Source: Cytobacillus sp. IB215665 (GTDB taxonomy: Bacteria > Bacillota > Bacilli > Bacillales > SM2101). From it: a DNA stretch of 64,000 bases. The stretch lies in the NCBI RefSeq assembly GCF_033963835.1, contig NZ_JAXBME010000021.1, positions 1 to 64,000 of the forward strand. Direction: 5' to 3'. The translations under genes were made by a program, and so were the position numbers. This document shows positions 1 to 10,267 of this stretch, in pieces. Below the pieces are notes generated by a model, which saw nothing but the letters and a program-made list of their open reading frames with translations, was not told the DNA's origin and made no database searches. Each line of letters opens with the position of its first letter. The first letter of the stretch is position 1.

Positions 1-63
1 AGCTGGGAGAGCGCCTGCCTTGCACGCAGGAGGTCAGCGGTTCGATCCCGCTAGGCTCCACCA
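1..63 (+). tRNA. tRNA-Ala (TGC), 5' end cut by window edge
   Basis: The anticodon stem CCTGC/GCAGG encloses the loop CTTGCAC, giving anticodon TGC. The T-arm has GGTTCGATCCC and CCA is encoded at 61-63. The first bases of the acceptor stem and D-arm lie before the window. The order Ala-Met-Ile-Ser-fMet-Asp-Phe-His-Gly-Ile-Asn-Ser-Glu matches the right half of the B. subtilis trnB cluster as I recall it. Confidence 0.95.
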
Positions 64-89
64 ATAAAATATCATTTGTAAATTAACTT

Positions 90-166
90 GGCGGTGTAGC
101 TCAGCTGGCTAGAGCGTACGGTTCATACCCGTGAGGTCGGGGGTTCGATCCCCTCCGCCGCTACCA
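90..166 (+). tRNA. tRNA-Met (CAT), elongator
   Basis: The cloverleaf has acceptor strands GGCGGTG and CGCCGCT, with a G-T first pair. The anticodon loop TTCATAC reads CAT and CCA is encoded. A normally paired acceptor end and its position between Ala and Ile2 support elongator methionine rather than initiator. Confidence 0.92.
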
Positions 167-175
167 AGTAAACAA

Positions 176-252
176 GGACCTTTAGCTCAGCTGGTTAGAG
201 CAGACGGCTCATAACCGTCCGGTCGTAGGTTCGAGTCCTACAAGGTCCACCA
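176..252 (+). tRNA. tRNA-Ile2 (CAT, lysidine type)
   Basis: The acceptor GGACCTT pairs with AAGGTCC, the anticodon loop CTCATAA reads CAT, and CCA is encoded. The gene looks like the Bacillus minor isoleucine tRNA whose wobble C is changed to lysidine by TilS so that it reads AUA. It sits between Met and Ser as in B. subtilis trnB. Gene-finders often mislabel it as methionine. Confidence 0.82.
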
Positions 253-261
253 TACAATGTT

Positions 262-354
262 GGAGGAATACCCAAGTCCGGCTGAAGGGATCGGTCTTGA
301 AAACCGACAGGGGTGTCAAAGCCCGCGGGGGTTCGAATCCCTCTTCCTCCGCCA
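262..354 (+). tRNA. tRNA-Ser (TGA)
   Basis: This is a class II tRNA of 93 nt with a long variable arm. The anticodon stem TCGGT/ACCGA encloses CTTGAAA (TGA), acceptor GGAGGAA pairs with TTCCTCC, and GCCA is encoded at the end. Confidence 0.95.
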
Positions 355-437
355 TTTTATTTTCTTAATAACAGATTGATAAACATCAAGAAGAGACAAT
401 GAGAAATACACATTGAGAAAATTAAATTTACTATCAT

Positions 438-514
<77 letters not shown>

Positions 515-526
515 AAGAAAAAATAT

Positions 527-602
527 GGTCCCGTGGTGTAGCGGTTAACATGCCTGCCTGTCACGCAGGAGATCGCGGGTTCGATTCCCGTCGGGACCGC
601 CA
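527..602 (+). tRNA. tRNA-Asp (GTC)
   Basis: The acceptor GGTCCCG pairs with CGGGACC, the anticodon stem CCTGC/GCAGG encloses CTGTCAC (GTC), the discriminator is G, and CCA is encoded at 600-602. Confidence 0.95.
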
Positions 603-616
603 TTATTGAAAAAGTT

Positions 617-642
617 GGCTCGGTAGCTCAGTCGGTAGAGCA
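617..642 (+). pseudogene. tRNA-Phe 5' fragment
   Basis: These 26 bases are identical to positions 1-26 of the complete tRNA-Phe at 758, covering acceptor 5' strand and D-arm up to GAGCA. The sequence then diverges into 115 bp of unrelated DNA before the intact gene. No anticodon or T-arm follows, so no tRNA can form. It looks like a partial duplication or the scar of an insertion within tRNA-Phe. Confidence 0.9.
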
Positions 643-757
643 GAACGTAAACATCTTGAGATACTTCAATGTAGTTCTGCGAGGAGCAATGTCTTGCAAA
701 GAGATGTGACGAGCAAAGTGTTATATCTTTTTAGAAATTTTAATTTTACTATTGTTT
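643..757 (+). other. Non-tRNA insert inside the tRNA cluster
   Basis: These 115 bp separate the tRNA-Phe fragment from the complete gene. They contain no tRNA, no long reading frame and no clear terminator. Elsewhere in the cluster tRNA spacing is mostly 2-70 bp. I do not recognise the sequence. Confidence 0.6.
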
Positions 758-833
758 GGCTCGGTAGCTCAGTCGGTAGAGCAAAGGACTGAAAATCCTT
801 GTGTCGGCGGTTCGATTCCGTCCCGAGCCACCA
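758..833 (+). tRNA. tRNA-Phe (GAA)
   Basis: The acceptor GGCTCGG pairs with CCGAGCC, the anticodon stem AAGGA/TCCTT encloses CTGAAAA (GAA), and ACCA ends the gene. This is the intact copy; its 5' part is duplicated at 617-642. Confidence 0.96.
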
Positions 834-900
834 TCTATAGGTTAAGAGTATATTATCTCTATCCGTCAATCTTCAGTTGGTAAATTGACATATATACTAT

Positions 901-977
901 GGCGGTTGTGGCGAAGTGGTTAACGCATCGGATTGTGGCTCCGACATTCGTGGGTTCGATTCCCATCAGTCGCCCCA
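901..977 (+). tRNA. tRNA-His (GTG)
   Basis: The anticodon stem TCGGA/TCCGA encloses TTGTGGC (GTG). The leading G at 901 can act as the extra G(-1) of tRNA-His, facing the C before the encoded CCA. Two wobble pairs (G-T, T-G) weaken the acceptor stem but it stays continuous. Confidence 0.95.
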
Positions 978-1004
978 TTTAAAAATTAAATACCTTATGA
1001 ATAT

Positions 1005-1078
1005 GCGGGTGTAGTTTAGTGGTAAAACCTCAGCCTTCCAAGCTGATGTCGTGAGTTCGATTCTCATCACCCGCTCCA
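1005..1078 (+). tRNA. tRNA-Gly (TCC)
   Basis: The acceptor GCGGGTG pairs with CACCCGC, the anticodon stem TCAGC/GCTGA encloses CTTCCAA (TCC), the discriminator is T, and CCA is encoded. Confidence 0.95.
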
Positions 1079-1089
1079 TTTTAAATAAT

Positions 1090-1166
<77 letters not shown>

Positions 1167-1170
1167 TTAT

Positions 1171-1245
1171 TCCACAGTAGCTCAGTGGTAGAGCTATCGG
1201 CTGTTAACCGATCGGTCGCAGGTTCGAATCCTGCCTGTGGAGCCA
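1171..1245 (+). tRNA. tRNA-Asn (GTT)
   Basis: The acceptor TCCACAG pairs with CTGTGGA; the anticodon stem TCGGC/ACCGA region encloses GTT; GCCA ends the gene. It starts only 4 nt after tRNA-Ile, implying co-transcription. Confidence 0.94.
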
Positions 1246-1247
1246 TT

Positions 1248-1338
1248 GGAGAAGTACTCAAGTGGCTGAAGAGGCGCCCCTGCTAAGGGTGTAGGTCGCG
1301 TAAGCGGCGCGAGGGTTCAAATCCCTCCTTCTCCGCCA
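1248..1338 (+). tRNA. tRNA-Ser (GCT)
   Basis: This is a class II tRNA with a long variable arm. The anticodon loop CTGCTAA reads GCT, the acceptor GGAGAAG pairs with CTTCTCC, and GCCA is encoded. It reads AGC/AGU, complementing the TGA serine gene at 262. Confidence 0.95.
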
Positions 1339-1355
1339 GTTTGATAAAATATTTT

Positions 1356-1427
1356 GGCCCGTTGGTCAAGTGGTTAAGACACCGCCCTTTCACGGCGGTA
1401 ACACGGGTTCGAATCCCGTACGGGTCA
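1356..1427 (+). tRNA. tRNA-Glu (TTC), CCA not encoded in register
   Basis: The acceptor GGCCCGT pairs with ACGGGTC at 1420-1426, the discriminator is A1427, and the anticodon loop CTTTCAC reads TTC. The bases after the discriminator are T-CCA, shifted by one, so the mature CCA must come from nucleotidyltransferase after trimming. It is the last gene of the cluster. Confidence 0.93.
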
Positions 1428-1435
1428 TCCATTTA

Positions 1436-1464
1436 GACACTGCATACTATGCAGTGTCTTTTTT
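1436..1464 (+). terminator. Rho-independent terminator of the tRNA operon
   Basis: A perfect 10-bp stem GACACTGCAT/ATGCAGTGTC with a 3-nt loop is followed by six T, eight bases after tRNA-Glu. Confidence 0.95.
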
Positions 1465-2005
1465 GTGGTGTGCTTGGCATGACTAATTTAAAATATGAAA
1501 AAGGGCTGATCGATTGATTGGTTTGCCTCGCAAGTTTTGCTTTATCATTTTTACTCCTCTTATGACAGTTCCCTTTTGCTCATTCTATAAGGTAGACTCA
1601 TAACGTTAATTCGAATTTCTTAATTTTACGAATCTCATAGTGTTTATTGCAAGGTTGAAGTAGCACCGAAATAATGAATCGATATTTTGAGTGCTTTAAC
1701 AAAATGAACATTCCCTGTGTAATGATTAACCCTCAAATATAGATAATATTGTAGGGTTATTCCTCATATGTAAATGTTATTGCCTTTTTAAAAAAAACCT
1801 AATAAATTTAATATCCTTTCATTTAATATGAACTTTCTAATTGTATGCGCTTACATTATTCGTTTTTTAACTATGATATGAGCTTTTATGACATATTATG
1901 TAGAATGATGTAGTAAAAATACGAATTATTTTAAAAGGAATTATTATTTTATTCGTGAATAATTAATATTAATGAAAACTATATTTTTGAAAAGAGGGGA
2001 ATACA
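1465..2005. other. AT-rich intergenic region upstream of glgB
   Basis: I see no gene in these 541 bp. It must carry the promoter of the glg operon, but no unambiguous sigma-A box pair stands out. The stretch at 1495-1545 (AAGGGCTGATCGATTGATTGG) vaguely resembles an eroded end of the MITE-like family found elsewhere in the window. The glgB ribosome binding site AAAAGAGGGG lies at 1990-1999. Confidence 0.5.
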
Positions 2006-3946
2006 TTGACGGTAAGCGCGCCACCAACAGATTTTGATTTGCATTTATTTCATGAGGGCTCTTTATTCCAAAGTCATATGCTATTTGGTGCACATATTTG
2101 TCAAAAGGGTGACGTCATTGAAGGAACACGATTTTGTGTCTGGGCACCACATGCTAAGAGTGTAAGTATAGTAGGGACTTTTAATGATTGGAATGGGAAA
2201 AACTTTGAGCTCGAGAAAATAAATGATGAGGGAGTTTGGCATCTTTTTACGCCTGTTAATTTAGCGGGTGAGATTTACAAGTATGAAATTATCACACCTT
2301 CTAATCAAAAAATACTAAAATCAGATCCTTATGCATTTTACTCTGAAGAAAGGCCTCAAACAGGGTCAATTGTTTACAATATGGATTCTTATAAGTGGAG
2401 AGATAAAAAATGGCAAAATCGAAAACAAAAGAACGTACAATCTAAACCTGTTTTTATTTATGAGTTACATTTTGGGTCTTGGAAAAAGAAAGCTGATGGG
2501 AGCCATTATTCATATAATGAATTAGCGGAGTTGTTAATTCCGTATGTTGTAGGAAATGGCTATACACATATAGAATTATTACCACTTATTGAACATCCAT
2601 TGGATATTTCTTGGGGCTATCAAGGGGTAGGTTATTTTTCAGCTACGAGTAGATATGGATCTCCACGTGAGTTAATGAAGTTTATAGATCTATGCCATCA
2701 ACAAGGGATTGGCGTTATTCTAGATTGGGTTCCAGGTCATTTCTGCAAAGATAATCATGGACTATATATGTTTGATGGGCAGCCGACATATGAATATGAA
2801 AATCCACAAGATCGAGAAAATCCAGTTTGGGGAACTGCTAACTTTGATTTAGGCAAACCAGAAGTTCAAAGCTTTCTAATTTCGAATGCCCTTTTTTGGA
2901 TTGAGTATTTTCATATCGATGGCTTTAGAGTTGATGCTGTAGCTAATATGATTTATTGGCCTAGTACGGATGGACATCAACATCTAAATAAAGGAGCCAT
3001 ATCATTTTTACAAAAAATCAATGAAGTTATTTCCTTTTATGCACCTGAAACATTAATGATTGCGGAGGATTCCACTGACTTCCCACAAGTAACAGGAAAT
3101 GTACCGGCAGGAGGGTTAGGATTTAGTTACAAATGGAATATGGGTTGGATGAATGATATCTTGACTTACATGAAGGCTGAATTCAGTGACCGGCAATATT
3201 TACACGACAAAGTAACGTTCTCACTTCTATATGCATTTTCAGAGAAATTTCTATTACCACTATCGCATGACGAGGTTGTTCATGGTAAGAAATCACTGTT
3301 AAATAAAATGCCTGGTGACTATTGGCAGAAATTTGCCCAGCTTCGCCTTTTATACGGCTATTTAATAGCACACCCTGGAAAGAAATTGTTATTTATGGGT
3401 GGAGAATTTGGACAATTTGATGAATGGAAAGATCAAGAACAATTAGATTGGAACTTGCAAGATTTTGTCATGCATCAAAAACTTCATGCATATGTTAAAG
3501 AGTTACTTAAAATTTATAAAAGAAATAAAGCTTTATATGAAATTGATGATACTCATGATGGTTTCGAATGGATTGATGTAAACAATCATGAACAATCAAT
3601 ATTTTCATTTATTAGAAAAGGAAAAAATGAACAGGACTTTTTAATTATCGTGTGTAATTTCACTGCTACAGTTTACCATGATTATATAGTTGGTGTTCCT
3701 AGCAAAGGTGAATATCGGGAAATTCTAAATAGTGACGAAATGGATTTTGGAGGTGCTGGAAATAGAAATAGCAAAAAAATATTTAGTAACGAAGGAACAT
3801 ATCATGGGAAGCCATATCACTTAGCAGTTACTATTCCTCCATTAGGAATATCGATTATACGTCCTATTAAAAAAAGAAAGGAGAGGAAGAGAGCTGATGG
3901 GCAAAAAAAAATGCATAGCAATGATCTTGGCAGGAGGAAAAGGTAG
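2006..3946 (+). CDS. glgB: 1,4-alpha-glucan branching enzyme GlgB
   Basis: GlgB cuts alpha-1,4 glucan chains and re-attaches them by alpha-1,6 bonds during glycogen synthesis in the cytoplasm. The 646-residue protein has an N-terminal CBM48 domain (about 40-125) and a GH13 barrel. The nucleophile is in FRVDAV (about D310), the acid/base in IAEDS (about E354), and the third carboxylate in [14 protein letters not shown]. The TTG start follows AAAAGAGGGG by 6 nt. Its lysine/arginine-rich tail overlaps the glgC start by 50 bp, so translation is probably coupled. It is the first gene of glgBCDAP, the B. subtilis order. Confidence 0.97.
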   Translation: MTVSAPPTDFDLHLFHEGSLFQSHMLFGAHICQKGDVIEGTRFCVWAPHAKSVSIVGTFNDWNGKNFELEKINDEGVWHLFTPVNLAGEIYKYEIITPSNQKILKSDPYAFYSEERPQTGSIVYNMDSYKWRDKKWQNRKQKNVQSKPVFIYELHFGSWKKKADGSHYSYNELAELLIPYVVGNGYTHIELLPLIEHPLDISWGYQGVGYFSATSRYGSPRELMKFIDLCHQQGIGVILDWVPGHFCKDNHGLYMFDGQPTYEYENPQDRENPVWGTANFDLGKPEVQSFLISNALFWIEYFHIDGFRVDAVANMIYWPSTDGHQHLNKGAISFLQKINEVISFYAPETLMIAEDSTDFPQVTGNVPAGGLGFSYKWNMGWMNDILTYMKAEFSDRQYLHDKVTFSLLYAFSEKFLLPLSHDEVVHGKKSLLNKMPGDYWQKFAQLRLLYGYLIAHPGKKLLFMGGEFGQFDEWKDQEQLDWNLQDFVMHQKLHAYVKELLKIYKRNKALYEIDDTHDGFEWIDVNNHEQSIFSFIRKGKNEQDFLIIVCNFTATVYHDYIVGVPSKGEYREILNSDEMDFGGAGNRNSKKIFSNEGTYHGKPYHLAVTIPPLGISIIRPIKKRKERKRADGQKKMHSNDLGRRKR

Positions 3947-5021
3947 CCGACTACGGTCATTAACAAAAGAGATAGCAAAACCAGCAGTGCCATTCGGAGG
4001 TAAATATCGAATTATTGACTTTGCGTTAAGTAATTGTACAAATTCAGGAATTGATACTGTTGGAATTCTTACTCAATATCAGCCATTAGAATTACATGAT
4101 TACATTGGTATTGGTAGTGCTTGGGATCTTGATAGAAAAAATGGTGGCGTAACTTTATTACCCCCGTACATTGCGGAAGCAGGTATGAAATGGTATACCG
4201 GGACATCCTCAGCAATATACCAAAATATTAATTACATTAAACAATATAACCCTGAATATGTACTTATTTTGTCTGGAGATCATATTTATAAAATGGATTA
4301 TGCGTATATGCTTGATTATCATATTCAAAAACAGGCAGACGTATCTATTTCTGTCATCGAAGTACCGTGGGAAGAAACGAGTCGCTTTGGCATTATGAAT
4401 ACCGACGAAAGCATGAATATTACAGATTTTGAAGAGAAACCAGCAAATCCTAAAAATAACCTTGCTTCAATGGGGATTTATATTTTTAATACATCTATTT
4501 TACTTGATGTATTAGAAAGAGACGAACTTAATCCTGACTCAACGCATGATTTCGGCAAAGATATTATTCCTTTATTACTCGATGAACAAAAAAAACTAGC
4601 CGCTTATCCTTTTCAAGGGTATTGGAAAGATGTGGGTACTGTTAATAGTTTATGGGAAGCCAATATGGACTTATTACACAATGATACAGACTTAAATATA
4701 TATGATCATTCATGGCGAATTTATTCAGTTAATCCTAATCATCCTCCACAATATATAGCCCCAACTGGAGACATAAGAGAGTCCATTGTATGTGAAGGGT
4801 GTATCGTAGAAGGAGAGATTGATCAATCTGTTCTCTTCCAAGGTGTACATATTATGGAGGGAGCAGTTGTTAAAAATGCCGTAATTATGCCTGGTGCGAC
4901 TATTGGGAAAAATGCTTATATAGATAACGCCATTATTTCTTCAGGAGTTAATATATGTGATGACATGATTATACGTAAAAAGGAAGAAAGTGATGAAATC
5001 ATTTTGGTTAGTGAGGAATAA
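3897..5021 (+). CDS. glgC: Glucose-1-phosphate adenylyltransferase catalytic subunit GlgC
   Basis: GlgC makes ADP-glucose from glucose-1-phosphate and ATP, the committed step of glycogen synthesis. The 374-residue protein opens with the nucleotidyltransferase loop [13 protein letters not shown] and the [15 protein letters not shown] segment. It ends in left-handed beta-helix hexapeptides (about 280-360). The start is preceded by AAGGAG and lies inside the end of glgB. In B. subtilis GlgC works with GlgD, encoded next; the same pairing is likely here. Confidence 0.97.
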   Translation: MGKKKCIAMILAGGKGSRLRSLTKEIAKPAVPFGGKYRIIDFALSNCTNSGIDTVGILTQYQPLELHDYIGIGSAWDLDRKNGGVTLLPPYIAEAGMKWYTGTSSAIYQNINYIKQYNPEYVLILSGDHIYKMDYAYMLDYHIQKQADVSISVIEVPWEETSRFGIMNTDESMNITDFEEKPANPKNNLASMGIYIFNTSILLDVLERDELNPDSTHDFGKDIIPLLLDEQKKLAAYPFQGYWKDVGTVNSLWEANMDLLHNDTDLNIYDHSWRIYSVNPNHPPQYIAPTGDIRESIVCEGCIVEGEIDQSVLFQGVHIMEGAVVKNAVIMPGATIGKNAYIDNAIISSGVNICDDMIIRKKEESDEIILVSEE

Positions 5022-5106
5022 TCTGCATTATAAGAACATATGAAAATTATATTATTTATTTCACATATGTTTGTTCATAAATGAACAAGGAAAGGATGGC
5101 GAATAA

Positions 5107-6132
5107 ATGAATCAAACGATGCTTGGGATCATTGATGCAACACAAAGCTTTGACTCTATACAACAACTAACTATCAATCGATCAGTAGCTGCAATCCCAT
5201 TTGCTGGGAGATATAGATTAATTGATTTTGTACTTTCCAATATGGTGAACTCTGGAATTACTAGTGTCGCTATTTTTCCGAAAGATCAATATCGTTCACT
5301 TATGGATCATATTGAATATGGCCAGCAGTGGGATTTAAATCGTAAAAGGGATGGATTATTCTTTTTTCCTTCTGCGGTTGATTCACAGAGTGAGGAATTC
5401 AATGTTTTCCAGCAGTATAAGAACAACATCGATTATTTTCTTCGTAGCAAACAGCAATACGTATTAATCTCAAATTGTTATACAGTTTGCAATATTGACT
5501 ATCAAGCTATTCTACAACAACATATAGAATCACAGTGTGATATTACTGAAATTGCACATAACGGCAAGCCTATGGGTATGTACATCTTTAATTTTTCTCT
5601 ATTGTTTGACTTAATAACTAACTATGAAAAGTTTGGATATACGACGATTCAAGACGTGGTATTAGACCCTTCGCATCATTTACACATATGTAGATATGAA
5701 TATGATGGATATGTTGCAAAAATAAACACCATAAAAGATTACTATACACATAGTCTAGAACTATTAAAACCTCAAGTGTGGAAAGAGTTGTTTAACCAAA
5801 TTAATCCAATTTATACTAAAGTGAAAGATGAACCCCCTACAAAATATATGAATGGCTCGAAGATAAAAAATTCATTTATTGCAAATGGATGTAAAATCGA
5901 AGGTGAAGTTGAAAATAGTATCATCTTTCGCTCGGTTAACATAAGTAAAGGGACAGTAGTAAAAGACAGTATTATTATGCAAAAGAGTCAAATAGGTGAA
6001 AATTGTGTATTAAACGGTGTCATTTTAGATAAAGATGTTAAAGTAGAAAATAATGTCATACTTACAGGTGATTACACGACACCATATATAGTTCCAAAGG
6101 GAACAATTCAAGGAGCGTTGATGAATACATGA
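5107..6132 (+). CDS. glgD: GlgD, regulatory subunit of ADP-glucose pyrophosphorylase
   Basis: This GlgC paralogue of 341 residues begins [15 protein letters not shown] and lacks the GGxGxRL nucleotide loop that GlgC has. It keeps the [16 protein letters not shown] segment and the C-terminal beta-helix hexapeptides. It is therefore probably non-catalytic and serves to activate GlgC in a mixed oligomer, as known for Bacillus and Geobacillus GlgCD. AAAGGATGG precedes the ATG. The 85-bp gap after glgC is the only sizeable gap in the operon. Confidence 0.94.
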   Translation: MNQTMLGIIDATQSFDSIQQLTINRSVAAIPFAGRYRLIDFVLSNMVNSGITSVAIFPKDQYRSLMDHIEYGQQWDLNRKRDGLFFFPSAVDSQSEEFNVFQQYKNNIDYFLRSKQQYVLISNCYTVCNIDYQAILQQHIESQCDITEIAHNGKPMGMYIFNFSLLFDLITNYEKFGYTTIQDVVLDPSHHLHICRYEYDGYVAKINTIKDYYTHSLELLKPQVWKELFNQINPIYTKVKDEPPTKYMNGSKIKNSFIANGCKIEGEVENSIIFRSVNISKGTVVKDSIIMQKSQIGENCVLNGVILDKDVKVENNVILTGDYTTPYIVPKGTIQGALMNT

Positions 6133-7583
6133 AAGTTTTATTTGCTGTTTCAGAATGTGTACCATTTGCAAAAACAGGCGGACTAGGTGATGTAGCAGGA
6201 GCGTTACCGAAAGAACTTAAACAACTCGGTACAGATATTAGAGTGATCTTACCAAAATACGGAACGATTCCTGTCCAGTATAGAGATAAAATGAAAAAAG
6301 AAGCGAATATAACTGTTCAAGTCGGTTGGAGACAGCAGTATTGCGGAATTGAGTCATTAGAGCAAGATGGAGTCACATTTTATTTTATCGATAATGAATA
6401 TTATTTCAAACGTGATTTTATCTTATATGGTCATTATGATGATGGTGAACGTTTTTCATTTTTTTGCCAGGCGGTATTAGCATCGTTACCCGTCTTAGAC
6501 TTTAAGCCAGATGTCATACATTCTCATGATTGGCATACCGGAATGATTAGTTATTTGTTAAAAGAAAAGTATAGTAAAGTGCCCTTTTATGAAAAAATAA
6601 AAACTGTTTTTACTATTCATAATCTTCAGTATCAAGGTGTCTATCCTAAAGAAATTTTACCAGAATTATTTGGTTTAAATGAACAATCATTTGCATCAAC
6701 TAGCCTGGAGTTTTATGGGAATGTAAACTTTATGAAAGCAGGCATAGTTACCTCAAATGTTGTTACAACGGTAAGTCCCACATACAAACATGAAGTTCAG
6801 ACATCTTATTATGGTGAGAAATTAGATGGGGTTCTTAGAGATAGAAAACAGTCGCTCGTTGGAATACTAAATGGCATAGATGATCAATCGTATGATCCAA
6901 AAAATGACCCATATATTACTAAGAATTTCGATAGAACCTCTATAGATTCAAAAGTATTGAATAAACAACATCTACAAGAACATTTTTCATTACCAGTTAG
7001 TAAAAAAACACCGATCATCGCAATGGTAACAAGGTTAACCCAACAAAAAGGTATTGATTTACTTATTAATATTTTCCATGAACTTATGCAAGAGGATATA
7101 CAATTGATTGTCATTGGGTCTGGAGAACATCGATATGAATCATTCTTTAATGAAATGGTAAATCAATATCCAGATAAGTGTAAAGCATACATCGGTTTTC
7201 ACGAAGAGTTAGCCAGGGTGATATATGCAGGAGCAGATCTTTTCCTCATGCCTTCCTTATTTGAACCATGTGGATTAGGTCAATTAATAGCAATGAGATA
7301 CGGTGTTATTCCTATTGTAAGAGAAACAGGTGGCTTAAATGATACGGTTGAATCATTTAATGAAGAGACAATGACAGGAAATGGTTTTACATTTACGAAT
7401 TATAATGCTCACGATATGCTGTTTACAATTAGAAGAGCATTATCCTATTATTATAAAACTAATTTGTGGAATAAGCTGATTATAGAAGTGATGAATCGTG
7501 ATTTTAGTTGGGCACAATCAGCTTTTAAATACAATCAGCTGTATGCTGATTTGATGACTCGGAGTGGTAATCGTGTTCTCTAA
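6129..7583 (+). CDS. glgA: Glycogen synthase GlgA (GT5)
   Basis: GlgA transfers glucose from ADP-glucose to the growing alpha-1,4 glucan. The 484-residue protein shows the [13 protein letters not shown] glucan/ADP-glucose binding loop near residue 15, HSHDWHTG in the N-terminal Rossmann domain, and C-terminal [11 protein letters not shown] and ETGGLNDTV signatures of bacterial GT5 synthases. It overlaps the glgD stop by 4 nt (ATGA), with AAGGAG about 14 nt upstream. Confidence 0.97.
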   Translation: MKVLFAVSECVPFAKTGGLGDVAGALPKELKQLGTDIRVILPKYGTIPVQYRDKMKKEANITVQVGWRQQYCGIESLEQDGVTFYFIDNEYYFKRDFILYGHYDDGERFSFFCQAVLASLPVLDFKPDVIHSHDWHTGMISYLLKEKYSKVPFYEKIKTVFTIHNLQYQGVYPKEILPELFGLNEQSFASTSLEFYGNVNFMKAGIVTSNVVTTVSPTYKHEVQTSYYGEKLDGVLRDRKQSLVGILNGIDDQSYDPKNDPYITKNFDRTSIDSKVLNKQHLQEHFSLPVSKKTPIIAMVTRLTQQKGIDLLINIFHELMQEDIQLIVIGSGEHRYESFFNEMVNQYPDKCKAYIGFHEELARVIYAGADLFLMPSLFEPCGLGQLIAMRYGVIPIVRETGGLNDTVESFNEETMTGNGFTFTNYNAHDMLFTIRRALSYYYKTNLWNKLIIEVMNRDFSWAQSAFKYNQLYADLMTRSGNRVL

Positions 7584-9981
7584 CAAGGAGACGTTCAAAG
7601 AAGCGTTTATCAAAAAGTATGAGACCTTATATGGAAAGGGGTTTCGTTATTCTACTATACGCGATCAATATTTTACGCTAGGAAACATGGTAAGAGAACA
7701 TATAAGCACTAAATGGATCGAAACAAATGAAAGAAACCGCCTGAATGAAAATAAACAGGTATATTATTTATCAATTGAATTTTTACTAGGAAGATTACTT
7801 GGCAATAATTTAATTAATTTAGAAATTAGAGAAGTTGTTGAGGAGGGATTAGCGGATCTTGGTATTAGTCTAGCTGAAATTGAGGAAAGTGAAGCAGATG
7901 CTGGTCTAGGTAACGGAGGGTTAGGACGGCTTGCAGCATGTTTTCTTGATTCATTAGCTTCTTTAAATCTTCCGGGACATGGGTTTGGTATTAGATATAA
8001 GCATGGGTTGTTTGATCAAAAAATAGTTGATGGATATCAAGTGGAGCTACCTGAACAATGGTTGCGACATGGAAACGTATGGGAGGTTCGAAGACCAGAT
8101 GAAGCAGTAGAAGTCCGGTTTTGGGGTGAGGTTGAAACAACTAATAAAAATAATTATTTATCATTTCGACATGTTGAAACGGAAATAGTGATGGCTGTGC
8201 CATACGATATACCAATTATAGGTTACGGCTTACATTCAGTTAATACGCTTCGGATTTGGAGCGCGGAAGTTTCTCCTCATGCTGTTCGTAAAAATATGAT
8301 GGATTATAAAAGTGAAACTGAAGCAATTTCAGAATTTTTATATCCAGATGATACCCATGTTGAAGGAAAGTTACTAAGGTTAAAACAGCAGTACTTTCTA
8401 GTATCTTCTAGTCTACAAAGTATTGTTCGTTCATATAAGCTTAATCACAGTAGTTTAAGAGATTTTCACGAACATATTTCTATTCATATTAACGATACTC
8501 ATCCTGTATTAGCTATTCCTGAATTAATGAGGATTTTACTTGATGAAGAGCGTATGAACTGGGATGAAGCATGGAATATAACTACAAATACAATTTCATA
8601 TACGAATCATACAACATTAACAGAAGCACTTGAGAAATGGCCAATTGACATTTTTCAACCACTTCTTCCGAGAATCTATATGATAGTTGAAGAAATTAAC
8701 GAGCGCTTTTGTAGAGACTTGTGGCAAAGGTATCCTAATGACTGGGAACGAATCGAACGTATGGCTATTATTGCTCATGATGTTGTAAAGATGGCACATC
8801 TCGCTATTGTAGGCAGTCATAGTGTAAATGGAGTAGCAAAATTGCATTCTGAAATATTAAAGAAGCGAGAAATGAAGCTATTTCATGATGTTTTTACCGA
8901 TAAATTTAATAACAAAACAAATGGCATAGCGCATAGAAGATGGTTATTAAAGGCGAACCCCCAGCTGACAATGCTATTAAATGAAACAATAGGAGATTCA
9001 TGGATTTCAGAACCTGAAAAACTAATTGAAGTCCAAAAATATTGTGAGGACTCAATCTTTCAGGAACAATTGTATCATGTGAAACAGGATAGAAAAAAAA
9101 TACTAGCACGCAGGATAAAGGATCAAACTGGGCTTGTCGTTGATACACATTCTATATTTGACGTTCAAGTTAAGAGACTTCATGCATATAAGAGGCAATT
9201 GTTAAATGTACTGCACATTATGTACTTATATAACAGGCTTAAAGAAGATCGAAGTTTCATTGTTTTCCCAAGAACTTTTATCTTTGGTGCAAAAGCATCA
9301 CCAGGATATTTTTATGCTAAAAAAATTATTAAATTAATAAATTCAGTTGCCGACATTGTAAATAATGATCAGGATATAAACGACATGATAAAGGTAGTTT
9401 TTTTAGAAAATTATAAGGTTTCACTCGCTGAGGATATTTTTCCTGCTACAGATGTTAGTGAACAAATATCTACAGCGAGTAAGGAAGCCTCTGGAACAGG
9501 AAATATGAAATTTATGATGAATGGTGCTATTACGATTGGAACACTTGATGGAGCTAATGTAGAAATGAATGAGCGGATTGGTCAAGAAAATATGTTTACA
9601 TTCGGCCTTTCGGCAAACGAAGTCATCCAATACTATGAACATGGAGGTTATCAATCTACTGAATACTACCATCATGACGAACGAATTAAACAAATAATAA
9701 ATCAATTAATAAATGGTTTTTTCCCACATGTGTTAGATGAGTTTGAGGTCATATATGACTCTTTACTTATGCAAAATGACCATTATTTTGTTCTTCGAGA
9801 CTTTGATTCTTATGTTTGTACACAGGAGAAGATAGGAGTTTCCTATCAAATTAGGGACAAATGGTTAAAAAAGAGTGCTATAAATATTGCACATTCTGGC
9901 TATTTTTCTAGCGATAGAACGATACAACAATATGCAGACAGCGTTTGGAAAATAACTGCTGGTTTATTAGAAAAAAACTGA
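7573..9981 (+). CDS. glgP: Glycogen phosphorylase GlgP (GT35)
   Basis: GlgP releases glucose-1-phosphate from glycogen using phosphate and pyridoxal phosphate. The frame is open from GTG 7564, but GTG 7573 (MFSNKETF) has GGAG at 7561-7564 with correct spacing and resembles the B. subtilis N-terminus, giving 802 residues. The PLP lysine is in [14 protein letters not shown] (about K646); [12 protein letters not shown] is the family signature near 115. It overlaps the glgA end and closes the operon. Confidence 0.96.
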   Translation: MFSNKETFKEAFIKKYETLYGKGFRYSTIRDQYFTLGNMVREHISTKWIETNERNRLNENKQVYYLSIEFLLGRLLGNNLINLEIREVVEEGLADLGISLAEIEESEADAGLGNGGLGRLAACFLDSLASLNLPGHGFGIRYKHGLFDQKIVDGYQVELPEQWLRHGNVWEVRRPDEAVEVRFWGEVETTNKNNYLSFRHVETEIVMAVPYDIPIIGYGLHSVNTLRIWSAEVSPHAVRKNMMDYKSETEAISEFLYPDDTHVEGKLLRLKQQYFLVSSSLQSIVRSYKLNHSSLRDFHEHISIHINDTHPVLAIPELMRILLDEERMNWDEAWNITTNTISYTNHTTLTEALEKWPIDIFQPLLPRIYMIVEEINERFCRDLWQRYPNDWERIERMAIIAHDVVKMAHLAIVGSHSVNGVAKLHSEILKKREMKLFHDVFTDKFNNKTNGIAHRRWLLKANPQLTMLLNETIGDSWISEPEKLIEVQKYCEDSIFQEQLYHVKQDRKKILARRIKDQTGLVVDTHSIFDVQVKRLHAYKRQLLNVLHIMYLYNRLKEDRSFIVFPRTFIFGAKASPGYFYAKKIIKLINSVADIVNNDQDINDMIKVVFLENYKVSLAEDIFPATDVSEQISTASKEASGTGNMKFMMNGAITIGTLDGANVEMNERIGQENMFTFGLSANEVIQYYEHGGYQSTEYYHHDERIKQIINQLINGFFPHVLDEFEVIYDSLLMQNDHYFVLRDFDSYVCTQEKIGVSYQIRDKWLKKSAINIAHSGYFSSDRTIQQYADSVWKITAGLLEKN

Positions 9982-10004
9982 TCAAATATTTACATGTTAA
10001 TATA

Positions 10005-10045
10005 GAGGGTGGTGAACGATCCTATGATAGCCACTCTCTTTTTAA
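10005..10045 (+). terminator. Terminator after glgP
   Basis: The stem GAGGGTGG/CCACTCTC (one G-T pair) with an 18-nt loop is followed by TTTTT, 24 bp after the glgP stop. Confidence 0.85.
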
Positions 10046-10064
10046 TTCTTTTACAGAGTTCAGA

Positions 10065-10088
10065 CCCCGCCTCTTTAGGCGGGGTTTT
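10065..10088 (+). terminator. Second terminator after glgP
   Basis: A GC-rich stem CCCCGCC/GGCGGGG with loop TCTTTA and four T follows 27 bp after the first terminator. The two in tandem should fully separate glg from the chemoreceptor gene. Confidence 0.9.
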
Positions 10089-10267
10089 GTAATTAGGTGG
10101 GATTGATTCTGAACCTGCTTACCCAAGAAGTAAAGCTTACATTGGTTAAATACATTATTTCTATGGGTATAGTGTAATTTAATGTTTGTGTACATAATGA
10201 ATTATGTTAAACTTTGAAAGGTGTGGAAAAAAAACAAAAATTATACAGCAGGATGGTGAAATAGAGA

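Noticed and set aside
666-869. 67-codon minus-strand reading frame
   Set aside because: It runs antisense through the intact tRNA-Phe and has no ribosome binding site.
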